From Undaria pinnatifida (taxonomy: Eukaryota; Sar; Phaeophyceae; Laminariales; Alariaceae), in the NCBI GenBank assembly GCA_012845835.1, contig JABAKD010000024.1, forward strand, positions 7,157,103-7,221,102: a DNA stretch of 64,000 nt. Direction: 5' to 3'. Both the position numbers and the translations under genes were made by a program. The notes beneath the pieces are model-generated. The model was not told the DNA's origin. It saw only the letters and a program-made list of their open reading frames with translations, and did no database searches. The stretch's first letter is position 1. Each line of letters opens with the position of its first letter. This document shows positions 11,271-22,251 of the stretch, one piece after another.

Positions 11271-12190
11271 TGAGGTGACAAGGAAAAAACTCTGCGACAT
11301 TTCGTGCATAGAGTCAGTACTTGTTCGCATTCGGCAGGTGTAAACGTGGTTTTATCAAATGCTCGAGTAAGTGCTGCACGAAGTTCGTCACGCGTGGATT
11401 CTGTAGTCTTGCTGTCTGTTTGACTTGCACTGGTCGTTTTCTTCAGGGCTGCCGATACGGGCGCAATGTGTCCTAGTAAGGTGTTCCGTTTCAAGTACAC
11501 GTATTGGTGAGACGGGTTCGCGATCTGGACTGCTGCTGTTTTATCAGCGGCCGACCAGTGACTCACTGTACGATCAACTATCATATTTTTAAAAGCTTTA
11601 GGTACGGCGGACGATTCGATGTCTTCGAACGTGACGATGACTGGTTCAATGAGTGCAGCAGTGGTCTCTGTGGATGCTGTCACTGGCTCTACTTGTGCTG
11701 CCATCTCACTCTGGGGGGAGATGCAGCATTTGTGTTGGAACAAGACTGGTACCGACTCTATACCAGTGTTAACTGTGACCACGGAGCACTGAGCTGTCGC
11801 AGTGTCCTCGGGGTGTGCTGTAAAATCTACTCTGCGATGAGATGCTCTGATCGTCACTTGAGAGGTTATGAATGACAATTGCTCTGTACTCCAGTCGAGA
11901 ACACCTCCGAAGGTGCCCATGATGGTGTTATAGAGTAGCATAATTTCTGGTCCTAAAGAGGGCGATACGAGCGCTTCGACTGGAATGGTAATATCTCCGA
12001 GTGTGAGTTGAACGCGAGCAGATCCTAAAATTTTGAGAGGCGACCCATCAGCACTGCTGAGGTTGATCGCTCACGGGGGCACTGCAAAACTTTGAGTGTC
12101 TGTCATTGTGGGATGTGTCTGTACAAAGTGAACAGATATGCATGGTGCATCGGTCGCGGTGTCAATCATGACATTGTGCGCCGGGATAAT
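11271..12190 (-). pseudogene. Gypsy aspartic protease and protease-RT linker
   Basis: A retropepsin-like active site, MIDTATDAP, is readable on the minus strand near 12,150-12,175. A stop follows near 12,070. Downstream lies the typical protease tail (LKILGSARVQLTLG, then a GVLDW segment) around 11,890-12,050. The rest of the 298-codon frame (11045-11941) is the acidic linker into RT. The active site reads DTA instead of the common DTG, a natural variant in retroelements. Confidence 0.7.
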
Positions 12191-12968
12191 CGTTGACCCT
12201 GGCGTTTACTCGTACGGGCTTTGACGTAGAGTTGAGAGCTGTGGAATATCTGCGACACCCACTCATGACAGACGCGTGGAAAGCATCAAAGTGCGTTTAC
12301 CGGTTAGCGTTGCATGATGATAAAACTTGATGTTACTCTTTCTCGTTTAGTTCGCGGGACACAGCAGAAACATTCAACGCTTGTGTACCACGGAAGGTGA
12401 AACCGTATCATTCTGACGCTGCCTACTCTTCTCGAGTCTGCTGGCTGTTCCTAGGACTGGTCCAACTCCACGCGGTTCTTCTAGAACACTCGGAACCTGC
12501 TGATTATTTTCTAAGTCTGTTACAGTATTCGACTGGTTGTCTGCATGTACTTGTTTCGCGCGGGTACTCGCCAGAAGGGTGGTGCTCTTTGTTCGGCCAC
12601 ACTTTCCCTCCTCTTACTACTAGGTCTACCTGCACTTACCACGGCTACGCTATCTGGTCGCACTATCGTTTCTACCGCGGGTTTGGTGGTCCTAGTATGC
12701 CAACCGGTTTGAGGCGAACGACGCTGGCCTCCTCACGGGTTTTGTGTGACCACTATCCCGTCACGCTCGTGCGCTTTGGCCAGCCTACAGTCTGGGCGTG
12801 AGTGCGAGTTGCGGTGGCGGTAAGTCGGGTAGTCACGTTATTTTCCCGACGCTACCTCAGCTTTCCTACTTTTTTCCGCCTCACTCGTCGGCGACCTGTC
12901 CCGCTTGTCGGACGGGCCATATGCTGCTGGCTTGAATGTCACGCTTTTGCCCCGGCCTTACACCACCG

Positions 12969-14022
12969 TCAATTTGGACACGATTGCCTTTTCGATGTTG
13001 GCCATCGATGTGAGTAACTGTCGGTCGGGTCCAGGGGATGTGCCAGTGACGGCCGATGCATACGTTGTCGGGGAGGGAGTGGGGGTCGCGCGTAAGGCGT
13101 TGGTCTCGTGTTTCTTGGCGCGGGAACGTGAGGCTTGGTACGTGAGGGAGGGCTCTTCACAAGAAAGTTCCAGGCGTACGTGCGGAATTTGACCGGCACC
13201 GAAAGTCGCCATGAGCGATGTTTGCCATGCATGTTTGTATGGTGAGACGTTGGCGTGGGCTGTTCCTTGGGCTTCGGCGAGGAGGCGGGCGTATGCTTGA
13301 GTTGCACGCAGCCCGTAAGAGTCGACGGATTCACTACTGCCTTGCTGCAGGGTAGAGACGGTGCGAGGAGGACTGTGCGGTTCACTGGGCTAAAGAGGTT
13401 TATGAAAGCGTCCACCCACTCGCTCCAGTTGCGTGCTGCCCTGACTTCTACATCCTCAGTGTTCAGTTGTGCTAGCTCCTTGTCTGTGCGCCACTCTAAC
13501 GTCTCACGCTGTAGTTGATGCATGGTGCTAGCTGCTTCGCCGGTCACTAAGTGTGCAAGGTATCTCACGGCGTGGTGGTCGAAAACCGAGTCAGGGGTGC
13601 CGTCAGGGGCGTGCAAGCAGATGCGAGAGTGGAATAGGGCCATGATTTCGGGCACATCTTCAGTTGTTAAACCGTGCAACCTGAGCGACGGGGGCAGATC
13701 AGATTTTTTCATCGAAAATGTTGCGTGTTCGCTGTGGTTGTGGTGGGAGCTCGAAGGTGGTACGTGCTGTCAGAGGGGCTGGGTGAGGTTGGTCAGGCGG
13801 GGACGTACGGCTGCTGTCAGAGCTACTCGCCTGATGTTGGATAGGCGTGGCAGGTGTCAGAGGATTCTGCACGCGTTCAAAACCAAGATCGAGAATCTGC
13901 TGCGGCAACGGTACTCCTCTCAACTCTGCGATCTGCTTGTCGGAAGGCCCACTTACGGTTTTCCTGCTGCCAGGCGGCACCAGCTCCAAGACCCACGCTG
14001 GAGGTGTGGTGCCGTCGAGCAT
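12969..14022 (-). pseudogene. Gypsy gag, frame-broken
   Basis: Two overlapping minus-strand frames (13699-14022 and 12969-13712) read continuously across one frame change near 13,705. The upstream part is proline-rich. The downstream part has a capsid-like helical region with LAHLVTGEAASTMHQLQ and WSEWVDAFINLFSP, the layout of Retrotrans_gag domains. No zinc knuckle is readable in the decayed 12,200-12,960 segment. Confidence 0.6.
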
Positions 14023-14399
14023 GCACTTACGCAGCTAGGCCGCCGTCTCGGCGCGGACCGAGTCATTGGCTGGGAGGGTGCTCGGCGCGGCGAGGATGTC
14101 CTCCGCCAGGCTCGAGCCCTCCCCAACGACTCCCGCAGATGGTGCAGGCGTCGTGGTGGCAGCGATGTCAGGTGTCGTACTAAGCGCTCCAGCATCATCT
14201 GCAGCGTTCGGCTGCTCCTCGCCGGTCTCGGCCGGTCCGCTCTGGTCGGTGAGTACAAGCGCCGCAAAGGCGTTCCCCGGCGGTGCAGGAGTCGGCTCCT
14301 CGGGCGTGGTCGATGCCTTGCGGGCCTCGCCGCGGCTCTTCTTGGAGCCAGCTCCTGAGCGTGGTATTTTTTCCTCTTTTCCGACGGTGGTTTATGGTT

Positions 14400-14423
14400 T
14401 GTTGATCCAACGGGTCACCACTA
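14400..14423 (-). other. Candidate primer binding site
   Basis: Immediately inside the 5' LTR the minus strand reads TGGTGACCCGTTGGATC, beginning TGG as expected for a site complementary to a tRNA CCA end. I cannot name the tRNA. Confidence 0.4.
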
Positions 14424-14841
14424 TGGAGCCTGGCCTCTCACGGATCCTGGTGTCGAAGTGGAGAGGGCGGTCCCTGAGGTCTTGTGCTCGTCTCGGAGCT
14501 GGCGTCGGAGCGGAGAGGGCGTCGCGGAGCTGAAGTGGAAGCGGAGAGGGCATCGCGGGGCTGAGGTGCCTTGACGATTGCCTTCACAGCGGGCGCACGC
14601 TGAAACCTTTCTTTTTTAGATGTAGCAAGGAGATGCTAAAGCTAGACTGACGGGCTCATGCCCTCTCGTCATACGGCGGGATTATCTTTCGGTGGCTGAC
14701 CTTCTGGGGTCGGGTCAACGATGTCTATGACGGGTGACACCGCTCGCGACCCGGGATCGTGTATTGCCTGACCGGTGACGTGTTCTCAAGCGCATGCGTG
14801 TACGAGATCTACGATAGGTATCTACGACCCTGTCTTCCACA
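14424..14841 (-). repeat. 5' LTR of the gypsy element
   Basis: Direct repeat of 6827-7248 with the same TG..CA boundaries on the plus strand. On the element strand it lies upstream of gag. Confidence 0.9.
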
Positions 14842-15319
14842 TATGATACCATTTATATTACTGAGTCATGTAATCAAATTGCGAATGTCATCAAATTGCG
14901 AATTTATTTTCTCGCATGAAGACTAAATTTTTATCACCTGTTAATTACATTGGCTATTTGCACTAGGTTACTGAGTCAATTCATATGAAGAGTCGATGAA
15001 TTGAAAGTACACCAGTCATGGAAAGTCGACGAGTTGTGAGCATGGCTATTTGTGCGTGCACGGGACCCGTCGGGACTGGCCTTGGCGCCGATTACGATGA
15101 GTGCCGCGGACAAACGTGGCCGAAAAAAATGAGGACTTACACAAACATACACAAACACACACAAACAGAGAAAGTCGTTCAAGGCACCCTACCCTCGTAT
15201 GCGATCCGATATTTGACGAGGCTTCTTTTCCTTGGACAATAAAATCAAAAGGGCTCAGCGCTGCGCGCGTCGCGCGCCTCATTGCAAAGAACTTCTACTG
15301 TAAGTGAATTCTGTGGGGC
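14842..15319. other. Gene-free stretch
   Basis: AT-rich sequence with no gene that I can support. A short (CACAAA)n-like run lies at 15140-15168. Confidence 0.45.
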
Positions 15320-15735
15320 ATTCATACTTGTACCCGTACCCGGAACTTCTGGAAGTTCTGTACGACATTCATACCCGTACCCGGAACTTGTGCAACTTCT
15401 GTACGCCCGTGGCCACACTAATGTAATACCCGGGGTACGGGTACAGCATGTTTTGTACCCGCTCGGAACTTTGTGAGTTCTGTACGCCTGTGCCACAATA
15501 TACCCAAACTACTGTCTAATAGCGAAATATAGATCAGATGTACCACGCAGCTTCCAATGTTCAGTTTCAACCATTCAATCGGTCGTACTCACAGATGACG
15601 TTTTTATTTTTTGTAATACCCGGAACTTGTGGAAGTTCGGCAAGATCCTCATACCCTTACCCGGAAATGATGCTACTCCTGTAAGACTGCTGTGGCAAAA
15701 TACCCGGGGTACGGGTATACCTTCATTACGATACC
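15320..15735. repeat. Degenerate ACCCGGAACTT / TACCCGGGGTAC repeat block
   Basis: CATACCCGTACCCGGAACTT and its relatives occur about five times, each followed by a GGAAGTTCTGTACG-like partner. TACCCGGGGTACGGGTA occurs twice. Many units are inverted relative to each other, so the block can fold extensively. No gene is seen here or in the following AT-rich 15736-16053. Confidence 0.6.
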
Positions 15736-17116
15736 CGGGGAGCGCTGTGTCCATTCAAGTCCAATCCGAAAAGTGTAGTATGTAGTATGCATTACTTAGG
15801 ATGCTATGTTTTGTCAGTCACACGAACCGAACACCAACCACACAGCAGTACGTGTCACACAATAACAGCACCTGTTATTGATGCTTCTTTCGTTTCTAAA
15901 GGCACGTATTAACGTATTAACGAAGGACACTTTTGAATCAAAATTATTATTTTTTGATAAATCGAATTGAATTCAATTCGATTTCGTTGAAACATACGAT
16001 TTTTTTCCCTCCTATCGGGAAACCACGTAGTGCGTGTTTCTTAATTTATTGAGTGGGGACACAGAGTATCCCCCTGAAGGTTTGCCTATTGAGCAGGTCC
16101 ACGGTGAGTACTCACTTTCTTAGCCGTAGTAGAGAAGCAGCTTTATTATTTCCACAGAGCCCCCGATAGCAACTGAGAGCCGAGGCGCATGCCGCTGTTT
16201 CATTTCCTGACTACCCCGAATAGATAACGCCAACCTATCATACAAAAACACCTAATTATCTACAAAATCTCAGGTAATCGCAGGCCTTTCAAGGCCATAC
16301 CTTAACACTAGCCCACCCTGATGAGCCGCATATGCAGACATATGGGAGATTGGGGGAAACTCCATTTCTATGAACCAGACCATGAGTCGAAGATGCGGCT
16401 CCTCAAAACCCACTCCCACACCTCTAATAGCCTGGTTATGGAGTCAGGAAAACGCGAAGAAAAGCTGTTGAAGGAAACGCAGACCCTACAACAAAGCAAA
16501 CCACCCATAAAAAACCTGTCGCGTACCGCCGGTGTGGCGCAAGGTGGGGAAAAGAAAGGCTCTACGGTCAACAAACCACAGAAAAGGCACTATGGCAAGG
16601 CAAACCGATGCCGAAAGGAACGGGAACACAGGCGTTAATACAAGGGAAAAGTCATGCCAAAAACCTCCTGCGGACCATTGACGTGGCGGGGGTTAGAAGA
16701 AGAAACGACAAATACCCGGAATGGAAGGTGACACTGCTAACAACCCCACGAGGGGGAGAAGTGGTTCGCCGAAACCAGTAGATGAAAAAATAACACAAAA
16801 AAAAAAATAACACACAGTCCCGTATATAGCCCTGACCCACGTTATGCGCGAACAGGGTACCCTGGTCGTCCCCCGGCTCTGGGCTGAGAAGGACGTCGGA
16901 ACGGCGAAATTGAACAAACACGAGAAACCTGCAGTCCTGCACCCCAGAAATCGGCGTGATCACCCCGGCCCTGACCCGGCACAGGAGGGGGGGGGCGGCA
17001 AGACTAAGAAAAAAGGGATAGAACCGCCCCACACCCAGTAAAAAAAAACGCTCGAAACACCGCGAACAATCCGAAGGCAAAAACTTCAAACCTCATAACC
17101 GAGAAGAAATAGAGAA

Positions 17117-17624
17117 CTATCCAGAAGAGGCGGTGGCTTGAAAGTCAACTGGCCACGGTCGCGCCTCGAGATTCATCTGCGTTACGTTTGATACCCGGAG
17201 AAAATGTGCTGGCGATGTGAACTTGCAGGAACCAAGAGCCTCGTATGGCTTCCGTCGAAGTCGTGTAGCGCGCCGGGGGAATAAAAAGTTTAATCGGCCC
17301 CGGGTAGTCCAGAGAGCGGACCAGGTATACCTTGTCCTCGTTTTTTCTCGCGCCGATTTTTCCAAGCCGCCATAACCCATCGTCTCCCTTGTACCAAAAG
17401 TAGGTTCCCTTAGGAAGCGCCGTGTCGTGGTAGCGGCGGAGCCAATCGACGCGGGTAACACAAGCGTAGCCCGGCGCTAGGAAACGCTCCCCGTTGTTGC
17501 GGGAGAGCTCGCGCGGTGCCGCCCCGATCCGCATTCGGCGGTAGGGGCGGTTGCTTTGGCGGTGCTGGTCCGGCGTGCCGGCCCAATAACGTAAGATGTG
17601 GTGTCGAGAGTGTTGGAGGTCCAT
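17117..17624 (-). pseudogene. G2 gypsy integrase C-terminal region
   Basis: A 159-codon frame (17145-17624) matches the frame at 62753-63298. Shared landmarks are RELSRNNGER, WLRRYHDTALP, a GDDGLWRLGKI segment resembling a small beta-barrel reader domain, PGPIKL and ARYTTST. The last part is completed in another frame near 17,120. It is the end of pol, separated from RNase H by a deletion. Confidence 0.75.
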
Positions 17625-17879
17625 TTCGCACCCCTAGCATGGTCCAGAGAGTCCCATCTCATGCGTCTTGTATATCACTGAGATGACGCCACCGCGGGTT
17701 ACGGACGAGTGGTCGTCGCTTGTATGTAGTCGGCCTTTATTTTTCAGATCCTGGGTGTCCGAAAGGAAGAATCTCTTGTGCGAAGGGTAACACTACAATA
17801 AGTCGGGTGACTGGGCCGGCGGCCGGCCGATAGTGGTGTAGCGCACCTCGGCATGGCACGTCGGCACAATCTGGTGTCT

Positions 17880-18278
17880 TCACTCCCAGTCAGAACGCAA
17901 AAATCGCGTAACGGAAGCAGCGAACGTCAGTTTGTCAACGTCGTCAAGAGTTAATCGTAATATTGGAGTCTTTATAGACTCCGCGCGGTCACGGTCGGAC
18001 GGGATCAATACCGGGGGGATCGGAGAAGCGGCAGGAGAAGGAGTCGGGGCGGTCGATGGGGTCGGCCGCGGCCGTGGGACGCGACGCGGGGTGTTGACAC
18101 TCCGGGCAGATGGTCGAGGGACCCCGCCGGGCCTGAATCGATAATCTACACAAGGGTGCATTACCGGTTGCTGTCGCTGTTCGTCGGCGCATCGTCGACG
18201 ACGGGGGGCTGGAGTACTAAGCAAGGCAGAGACGGACACAGTCGAACCGGTGGTCGCGGTGAAGCCCGTCTCCTGCAT
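17880..18278 (-). pseudogene. G2 gypsy RNase H-integrase linker (tentative)
   Basis: A 132-codon proline- and arginine-rich frame ends in RLTLDDVDKLTFAASV. It lies where the variable linker between RNase H and integrase is expected. I recognise no catalytic motif, and a gag origin is possible. Confidence 0.35.
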
Positions 18279-18565
18279 AGAAATCCTTGATAGAGGAGTC
18301 GGCTGTGCGATGGGCGTCGCTGCAGCCAGGGCTTCTGCGGATCCCGTGCCGCCCTAAAATGGGTATGGCAAACACCGTAGCGAAAACGGTGTCAGCGGCA
18401 TGTGAAATGGACCCGCGGCCGGTACAGCCTTCGGCAGTGGCGACGGAGGCAGAAACACGAGCGACAAATCTCCCTGGGGGAATAAAAGGCCGCCAATCCT
18501 TATACGTGGCGCGTGTGTGCGAAAATCGTGAAATGCGGTAGAGGTGAGAGGGAACCTACCCAAGA

Positions 18566-18709
18566 CAGTATAATCAATGCGGGGCACGAGCCCACCCTAG
18601 ACAGTGCTTTCAGCGAGGGGCACGAGTTCACCTAAGGTAATGATTTCGGTGCGGGGCACGAGCCCACCCAAAGCAGTGATTTGGGTGCGGGGCACGAGTC
18701 CACCCAAAC
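18566..18709 (-). repeat. Four 36-bp tandem repeats, in coding register
   Basis: Four units of 36 bases share GGGGCACGAGYYCACC at a fixed spacing. On the minus strand they encode a 12-residue repeat, LGGLVPRTxxxx, matching the frame of the neighbouring linker. One unit carries a stop. Confidence 0.8.
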
Positions 18710-18744
18710 TGACCCCTGGGAATCGGCGAGGAGGCGACGCGCAA

Positions 18745-19430
18745 TCAGCCGGTCCGTACGAGGTAGATTCCGCCATCTCCAACGGGGTTGGGGCTTTTCA
18801 ACCCCACGGGGTGGAAGCTTGTCAAGCCACTGTGTTCGTACTCCGTAGCAAGCTCTGGCAAGCGGGCCAGAAAAATCGGCGATGACGTTGGCGCTGCGTT
18901 TGCGGTACTCGAGTCTGCAATCGAATGCGGTGGCGAGCTTAAGCTACCGCTGGACTCGTGCATTGAGGGTCTCCACTTTGCCAATGCTCTCCTGTGCCTT
19001 GTGGCCGGAGAATATGCGTACCTTTACTGCCCAAATGACCCTCGGAGGCGTTCGGGAGAATATGCGGAACTTTATTTCCCAAAGTACTCTCGGAGGCGTT
19101 CGGGAGCCCCAACAATGCTGCCGTTCCCCAAACCTAGAGGAGTCCAGTGCCTCTCCGAGTCAAGCGGTGCTCGACTGATATACGTGATTTTTGTAGTGAA
19201 CGAAACCGCGTCCAGCGTCACAGTACCCCCGACGAACCAGGGGCCGTGTTCTGACAGCGCAAGGTCAGGGCCGACGCCAGAAACTATCTCCAAACCTTCA
19301 CGGCTTTTGTTGGGCCATCGCGTCCGAAAAATGGGTCGGAAACTCCGAAGGGGAACCTTTGTCAGCGCTGGCGGCTGTTAACGGCCCGATCGCGGCGCGG
19401 ACGAGATTTCTCAGTTCTTGCATTCGTAGT
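18745..19430 (-). pseudogene. G2 gypsy RT tail and RNase H, broken
   Basis: Minus-strand fragments in three frames line up with gypsy RT-RNase H. RNLVRAAIGPLTAA and SDAMA (RT connection) lie at 19,300-19,440. FVGGTVTLDAVSF and SERHWTPL lie at 19,100-19,290. NARVQR, LEYRKRSANVIADF and LARLPELATEYEHSG lie at 18,800-18,960. A 48-bp tandem duplication (19007-19102) sits inside the domain, and stops interrupt it. Confidence 0.75.
19007..19102 (-). repeat. 48-bp duplication inside RNase H
   Basis: GGAGAATATGCG..CTCGGAGGCGTTCG occurs twice in tandem with a few differences. The length is a multiple of three. It duplicates part of the RNase H coding region. Confidence 0.85.
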
Positions 19431-19479
19431 GCAGGTGCGGAACCGACTAGGGGAGGCCTGCTGCACCGACCCGGTCTCA

Positions 19480-19847
19480 CTGTCGCAAATATCTCCGCGA
19501 ACGGCAGAACGAGCCTCACCGCGCAGAGTTTTCCTCTCAACTGGCATGGGTTGTTGGCCCTGGGATCATCCGCCCTGAGACAAATGCCTCACACCGGGTT
19601 CAGAGGGCTGGCTTCAGCCAGAAGCTTGTGTCAGAGCTCAAAAAGTGATTTTCCATGGCTGGGTTCTGCGTGGATTTGGCATAGGTGACAGATAACACGA
19701 CGTTTTTCTTGTCCCTGTCTCCAACAACGGAGTCAAAGTTGCGCACGCCTCAACCGATGCGTTGTGTGTGCTTGGGTCAGGCGACAACATGATGAGCTGC
19801 AATGTTCGATGGTCTTGAAAAAGACTGGCCTGTTCGGCCACCACCAT
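19480..19847 (-). pseudogene. NADAR-domain gene, C-terminal part
   Basis: After the copia target site the minus strand reads VVAEQASLFQDHRTLQLI and LSPDPSTH. One frame change later it reads RIG-stop-GVRNFD and AKSTQNPAM, then KLLAEASPLNPV-stop-GI and, after another shift, LRGEARSAVR. These match, in order, the later blocks of NADAR (YbiA-like N-glycosidase) domains: the helix after the SEHYFQAQK-like motif, the GR block, the LLxTxxxxL-E block ending in WG, and the GKNxLG-LxxxRE tail. The WG tryptophan is now a stop. At least two stops and two frameshifts make it a pseudogene. Confidence 0.7.
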
Positions 19848-19852
19848 ATTCT
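19848..19852. other. Copia target site duplication, left copy
   Basis: ATTCT precedes the left LTR and is repeated exactly at 23845-23849 after the right LTR. Five bases is the usual duplication for copia integrases. Confidence 0.85.
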
Positions 19853-20247
19853 TGTGAATAGCCTGTGAACCCAATGGTTGTGTGGAGGCTCTGTCTTCTA
19901 TGCAAAGAGATGCAGAGGTGGCACCGAAGTGTCTGTTAAGACCACTCGTGATAAGAAAGAAAAGGGATAGTTTGGAAGGGGCGCTTGAGGTCAAAGAGAG
20001 AAGAAGAAGAAGAAGAAGAAGAAGAAGGGAGAGTGTTTATGGTGGGTTGCATCAGTACTTGATCATCACGGAACAATGCCCGTAGTCCGGTAGAATATCG
20101 GGACAACGGGACAACCTAACATACTCAAATCTACGTTTACATCTAGGTTCCACCGAAGATTCAACGTAAGATCCAACTGCATATCTTATTCGTGCGAATG
20201 GACTGTGCATTAACTTAGATTTGAATCCAAGATTCATACTCTCAGCA
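19853..20247 (-). repeat. 3' LTR of the copia element
   Basis: It begins TGTGAATAGCCTGTGAACCC and ends ATACTCTCAGCA on the plus strand. It aligns to the right LTR throughout except for the GAA tract, which has only about nine units here (19999-20026). Confidence 0.9.
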
Positions 20248-20423
20248 CGCCCCATAATGCAAAGTCAGATTGCTAGAGAAGCCTCATACTTACGATTTAA
20301 TTCCATTTACCAACGTTCCTCCGGGCTGCTCCATCATTGGAACGCGATGGGTATCGCCGCCGATTGCCGCGTGCGGTAATCGGTTGATTGAAAAAAAACT
20401 GCTGTCGAAGCTATTTCTCCCCA

Positions 20424-20798
20424 TTAAGGTTTAGGAAGGTGTGCCTCATTGGGTAAACAGCGAGTCATGTCCATAATAGTACGCCCGTCACGTTCCGAAA
20501 CACCGTTCTGCTGCGGTGTGTACGGGGACAATTGCTGACGAATTCCAGTTGATTTACAATACTCCTGAAAGCTGCCGGATGTGTACTCGCCCCCGTTATC
20601 AGAACGTATATGCTGCACCCTTAGCCCTAGAGGGATGGCGAGATCTTGAATGGATCTGCCGAGGGTGTATATCGTGTCACCTTTCTTTTCAATGAAGTAG
20701 ACAGCTTTTAGCCTGCTGTGATGGTCAGTATACTTTGCCATGTAGGCGTATCCTCCGATCGCCTTGGGCGTCACAGGTCCGAGCAGGTCAGTACTCAC
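20424..20798 (-). pseudogene. Copia integrase core, truncated
   Basis: A 125-codon frame contains STDLLGPV (first Asp), YTDHHSR, the SDNGGEY motif (second Asp) and SPYTPQQNGVSERDGRTIMDM with the catalytic Glu. The catalytic triad is complete, but the frame runs into non-coding sequence at 20,424, where the rest of integrase and all of RT and RNase H should follow. Confidence 0.88.
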
Positions 20799-20910
20799 CA
20801 GCTTTAAACGTTCGCTGGAAGGGTCAAGAGCGATGTTTTAGGATGTTCCTGTTGAGTGCTCTTGTTGATTTGGCACGTTTCACACGCCGATAGAGTGTCT
20901 GAAAAATCAC

Positions 20911-22233
20911 CTAACAATCTGCAATATTTTTCACCTTGGCCATCACCTGCCCATTGGGATGACCCAACCTCTTGTGCCAGGTATTAGCTTGAACGGTTTT
21001 TGGCAGGGAAATCGCTTTATAAGTCGTCGAAGCATGAACAGCGAGGACGGTCTCCGGTTTAAAACATTTGCCAGAAATGGTCGGAAACGCTGTCTCAGGC
21101 GTTCGTCTGGTAGCACCAGTGGTGAGGTCGAGATGATACAGAGAAGAGCAGTGGCCGTCTTTACGTAGGGGTATAGCAAATGCACCCATGTCCAGATACG
21201 GCTTCGTGCTGATGATCATGGTGACCCCTCTTGCAGCAGCTGATCCCTTCGAAAATAGGTGCCTGCCTAGCCCTGGTACGACCGTGACAGAAAGCTTCAC
21301 AGAGTGCTTAGAGCCTATGTGGTCCGACACTTGAACGAACGAAACGCCTTGACCAACACCATGAAGGCGATGGTTTCCCGCTACGTTGGTAATTACGGGA
21401 GGATCCAGCTGCACGTAGTGATTCAGTTTATGTTCAATGTCCGGTAAAAGCTGATTGTCGATGAAGTGGCTAGAAGCTCCGCTGTGCGCGGTCATGTAGA
21501 AGTCGACGCTCTGCGCGGCGATGTTGATCGGAGGTGCGGCGATGAAAGAATAACCTATACCAACGGGAGGTGAGGATGGACAGGGAGGAGTCGCGAAGGA
21601 CGTAGAAGTAGCTGCTGTAGTCGCAGCCGCAGTAATGGATGCATCATGTGTCACTGGGACGTAAGCTTCCATTTGCGTTGTTGAAGTTGGAGTTGTGGCG
21701 GTGTTGGCGTGAGCGCTGCGGTTGTTACTATGCAGGCCATTTTGTTGACCAGGACGAGGGCAACGGGTTATATTGTCGTCCCGCATTTGAGACCCACAGT
21801 CGCTATTATCGTGACGATCGATATTATGCCACGACTTATTTCGAGGTGGCGGAGGAGGTTTCTTCCCCGACATCTTTCCCTTGCGATCAAAGCAATTTTG
21901 GAATCGATGGCCTGGCGTTTTGCAGTGTGAACAGTTCACTACTGCTGAGGGTGTTGACGTGACTATCATAGCAGATTTACGCCCCTTCGCTTTTCGCAAA
22001 GGCCCGTTCCGCATAGCTCTATTGGCGTACATATTAAGCATTGTTATACCAGCTCGGTCGAGTGTGAAATCATCGTCTGCTTCGTCGCTACATTTTATTT
22101 GCAAGTATTCATCCATGAGTCCTTCCAGCACTATGTCCAATATGCTGTCATCGTTGAATACCTCTCCCATGTCCACCAATTCATCCCGTAAATAGTATAC
22201 TTCATGAATATATCTCGTCTGGGTCTTCCGCAT
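20911..22233 (-). pseudogene. Copia gag end, zinc knuckle, protease and pre-integrase
   Basis: An open frame of 440 codons. Residues 1-90 are the end of gag (EGLMDEYLQIK). The zinc knuckle CSHCKTPGHRFQNC lies at about 101-114. A Thr/Ser/Ala-rich spacer follows. The protease motif reads MTAHSGASSHF at about residues 246-256, with His in place of the catalytic Asp of DSGAS. The GAG pre-integrase block TWHKRLGHPNGQ is near the end. The lost Asp would abolish protease activity. The frame is otherwise undamaged, so decay is recent or the element moved as a non-autonomous unit. Confidence 0.85.
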
Positions 22234-22251
22234 TCGTCCTTACCCTATGCG

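Larger units (their letters stand above)
6827..14841 (-). mobile_element. Ty3/gypsy LTR retrotransposon, full length but decayed
   Basis: Two direct repeats of about 420 bp bound minus-strand fragments of gag, aspartic protease, reverse transcriptase, RNase H and integrase, in the gypsy order PR-RT-RH-INT. The reading frame changes at least five times across pol, so it cannot make its proteins. The LTRs differ at roughly one base in twenty by eye, which points to an old insertion. A polypurine tract lies inside the 3' LTR and a candidate primer site inside the 5' LTR. No clean target duplication was found: TATG occurs near both outer ends but is offset by two bases. Confidence 0.92.
16054..19430 (-). 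mobile_element. Ty3/gypsy G2 element, 5'-truncated and internally deleted
   Basis: The left 1.55 kb matches 61663-63290 base for base with moderate divergence: a TGGGGACACAGAGT terminus, then a long 3' region, then the integrase C-terminus. Further right come a linker, RNase H and the tail of reverse transcriptase in decayed minus-strand frames. The integrase core and everything upstream of the RT tail are missing. It ends against the NADAR pseudogene near 19,430-19,480. No second LTR is present, so the LTR length cannot be read here. Confidence 0.8.

Noticed and set aside
6820-14846. A 4-base TATG target duplication around the first gypsy element
   Set aside because: TATG is near both ends but separated from the left LTR by two bases, so it is not a clean duplication.
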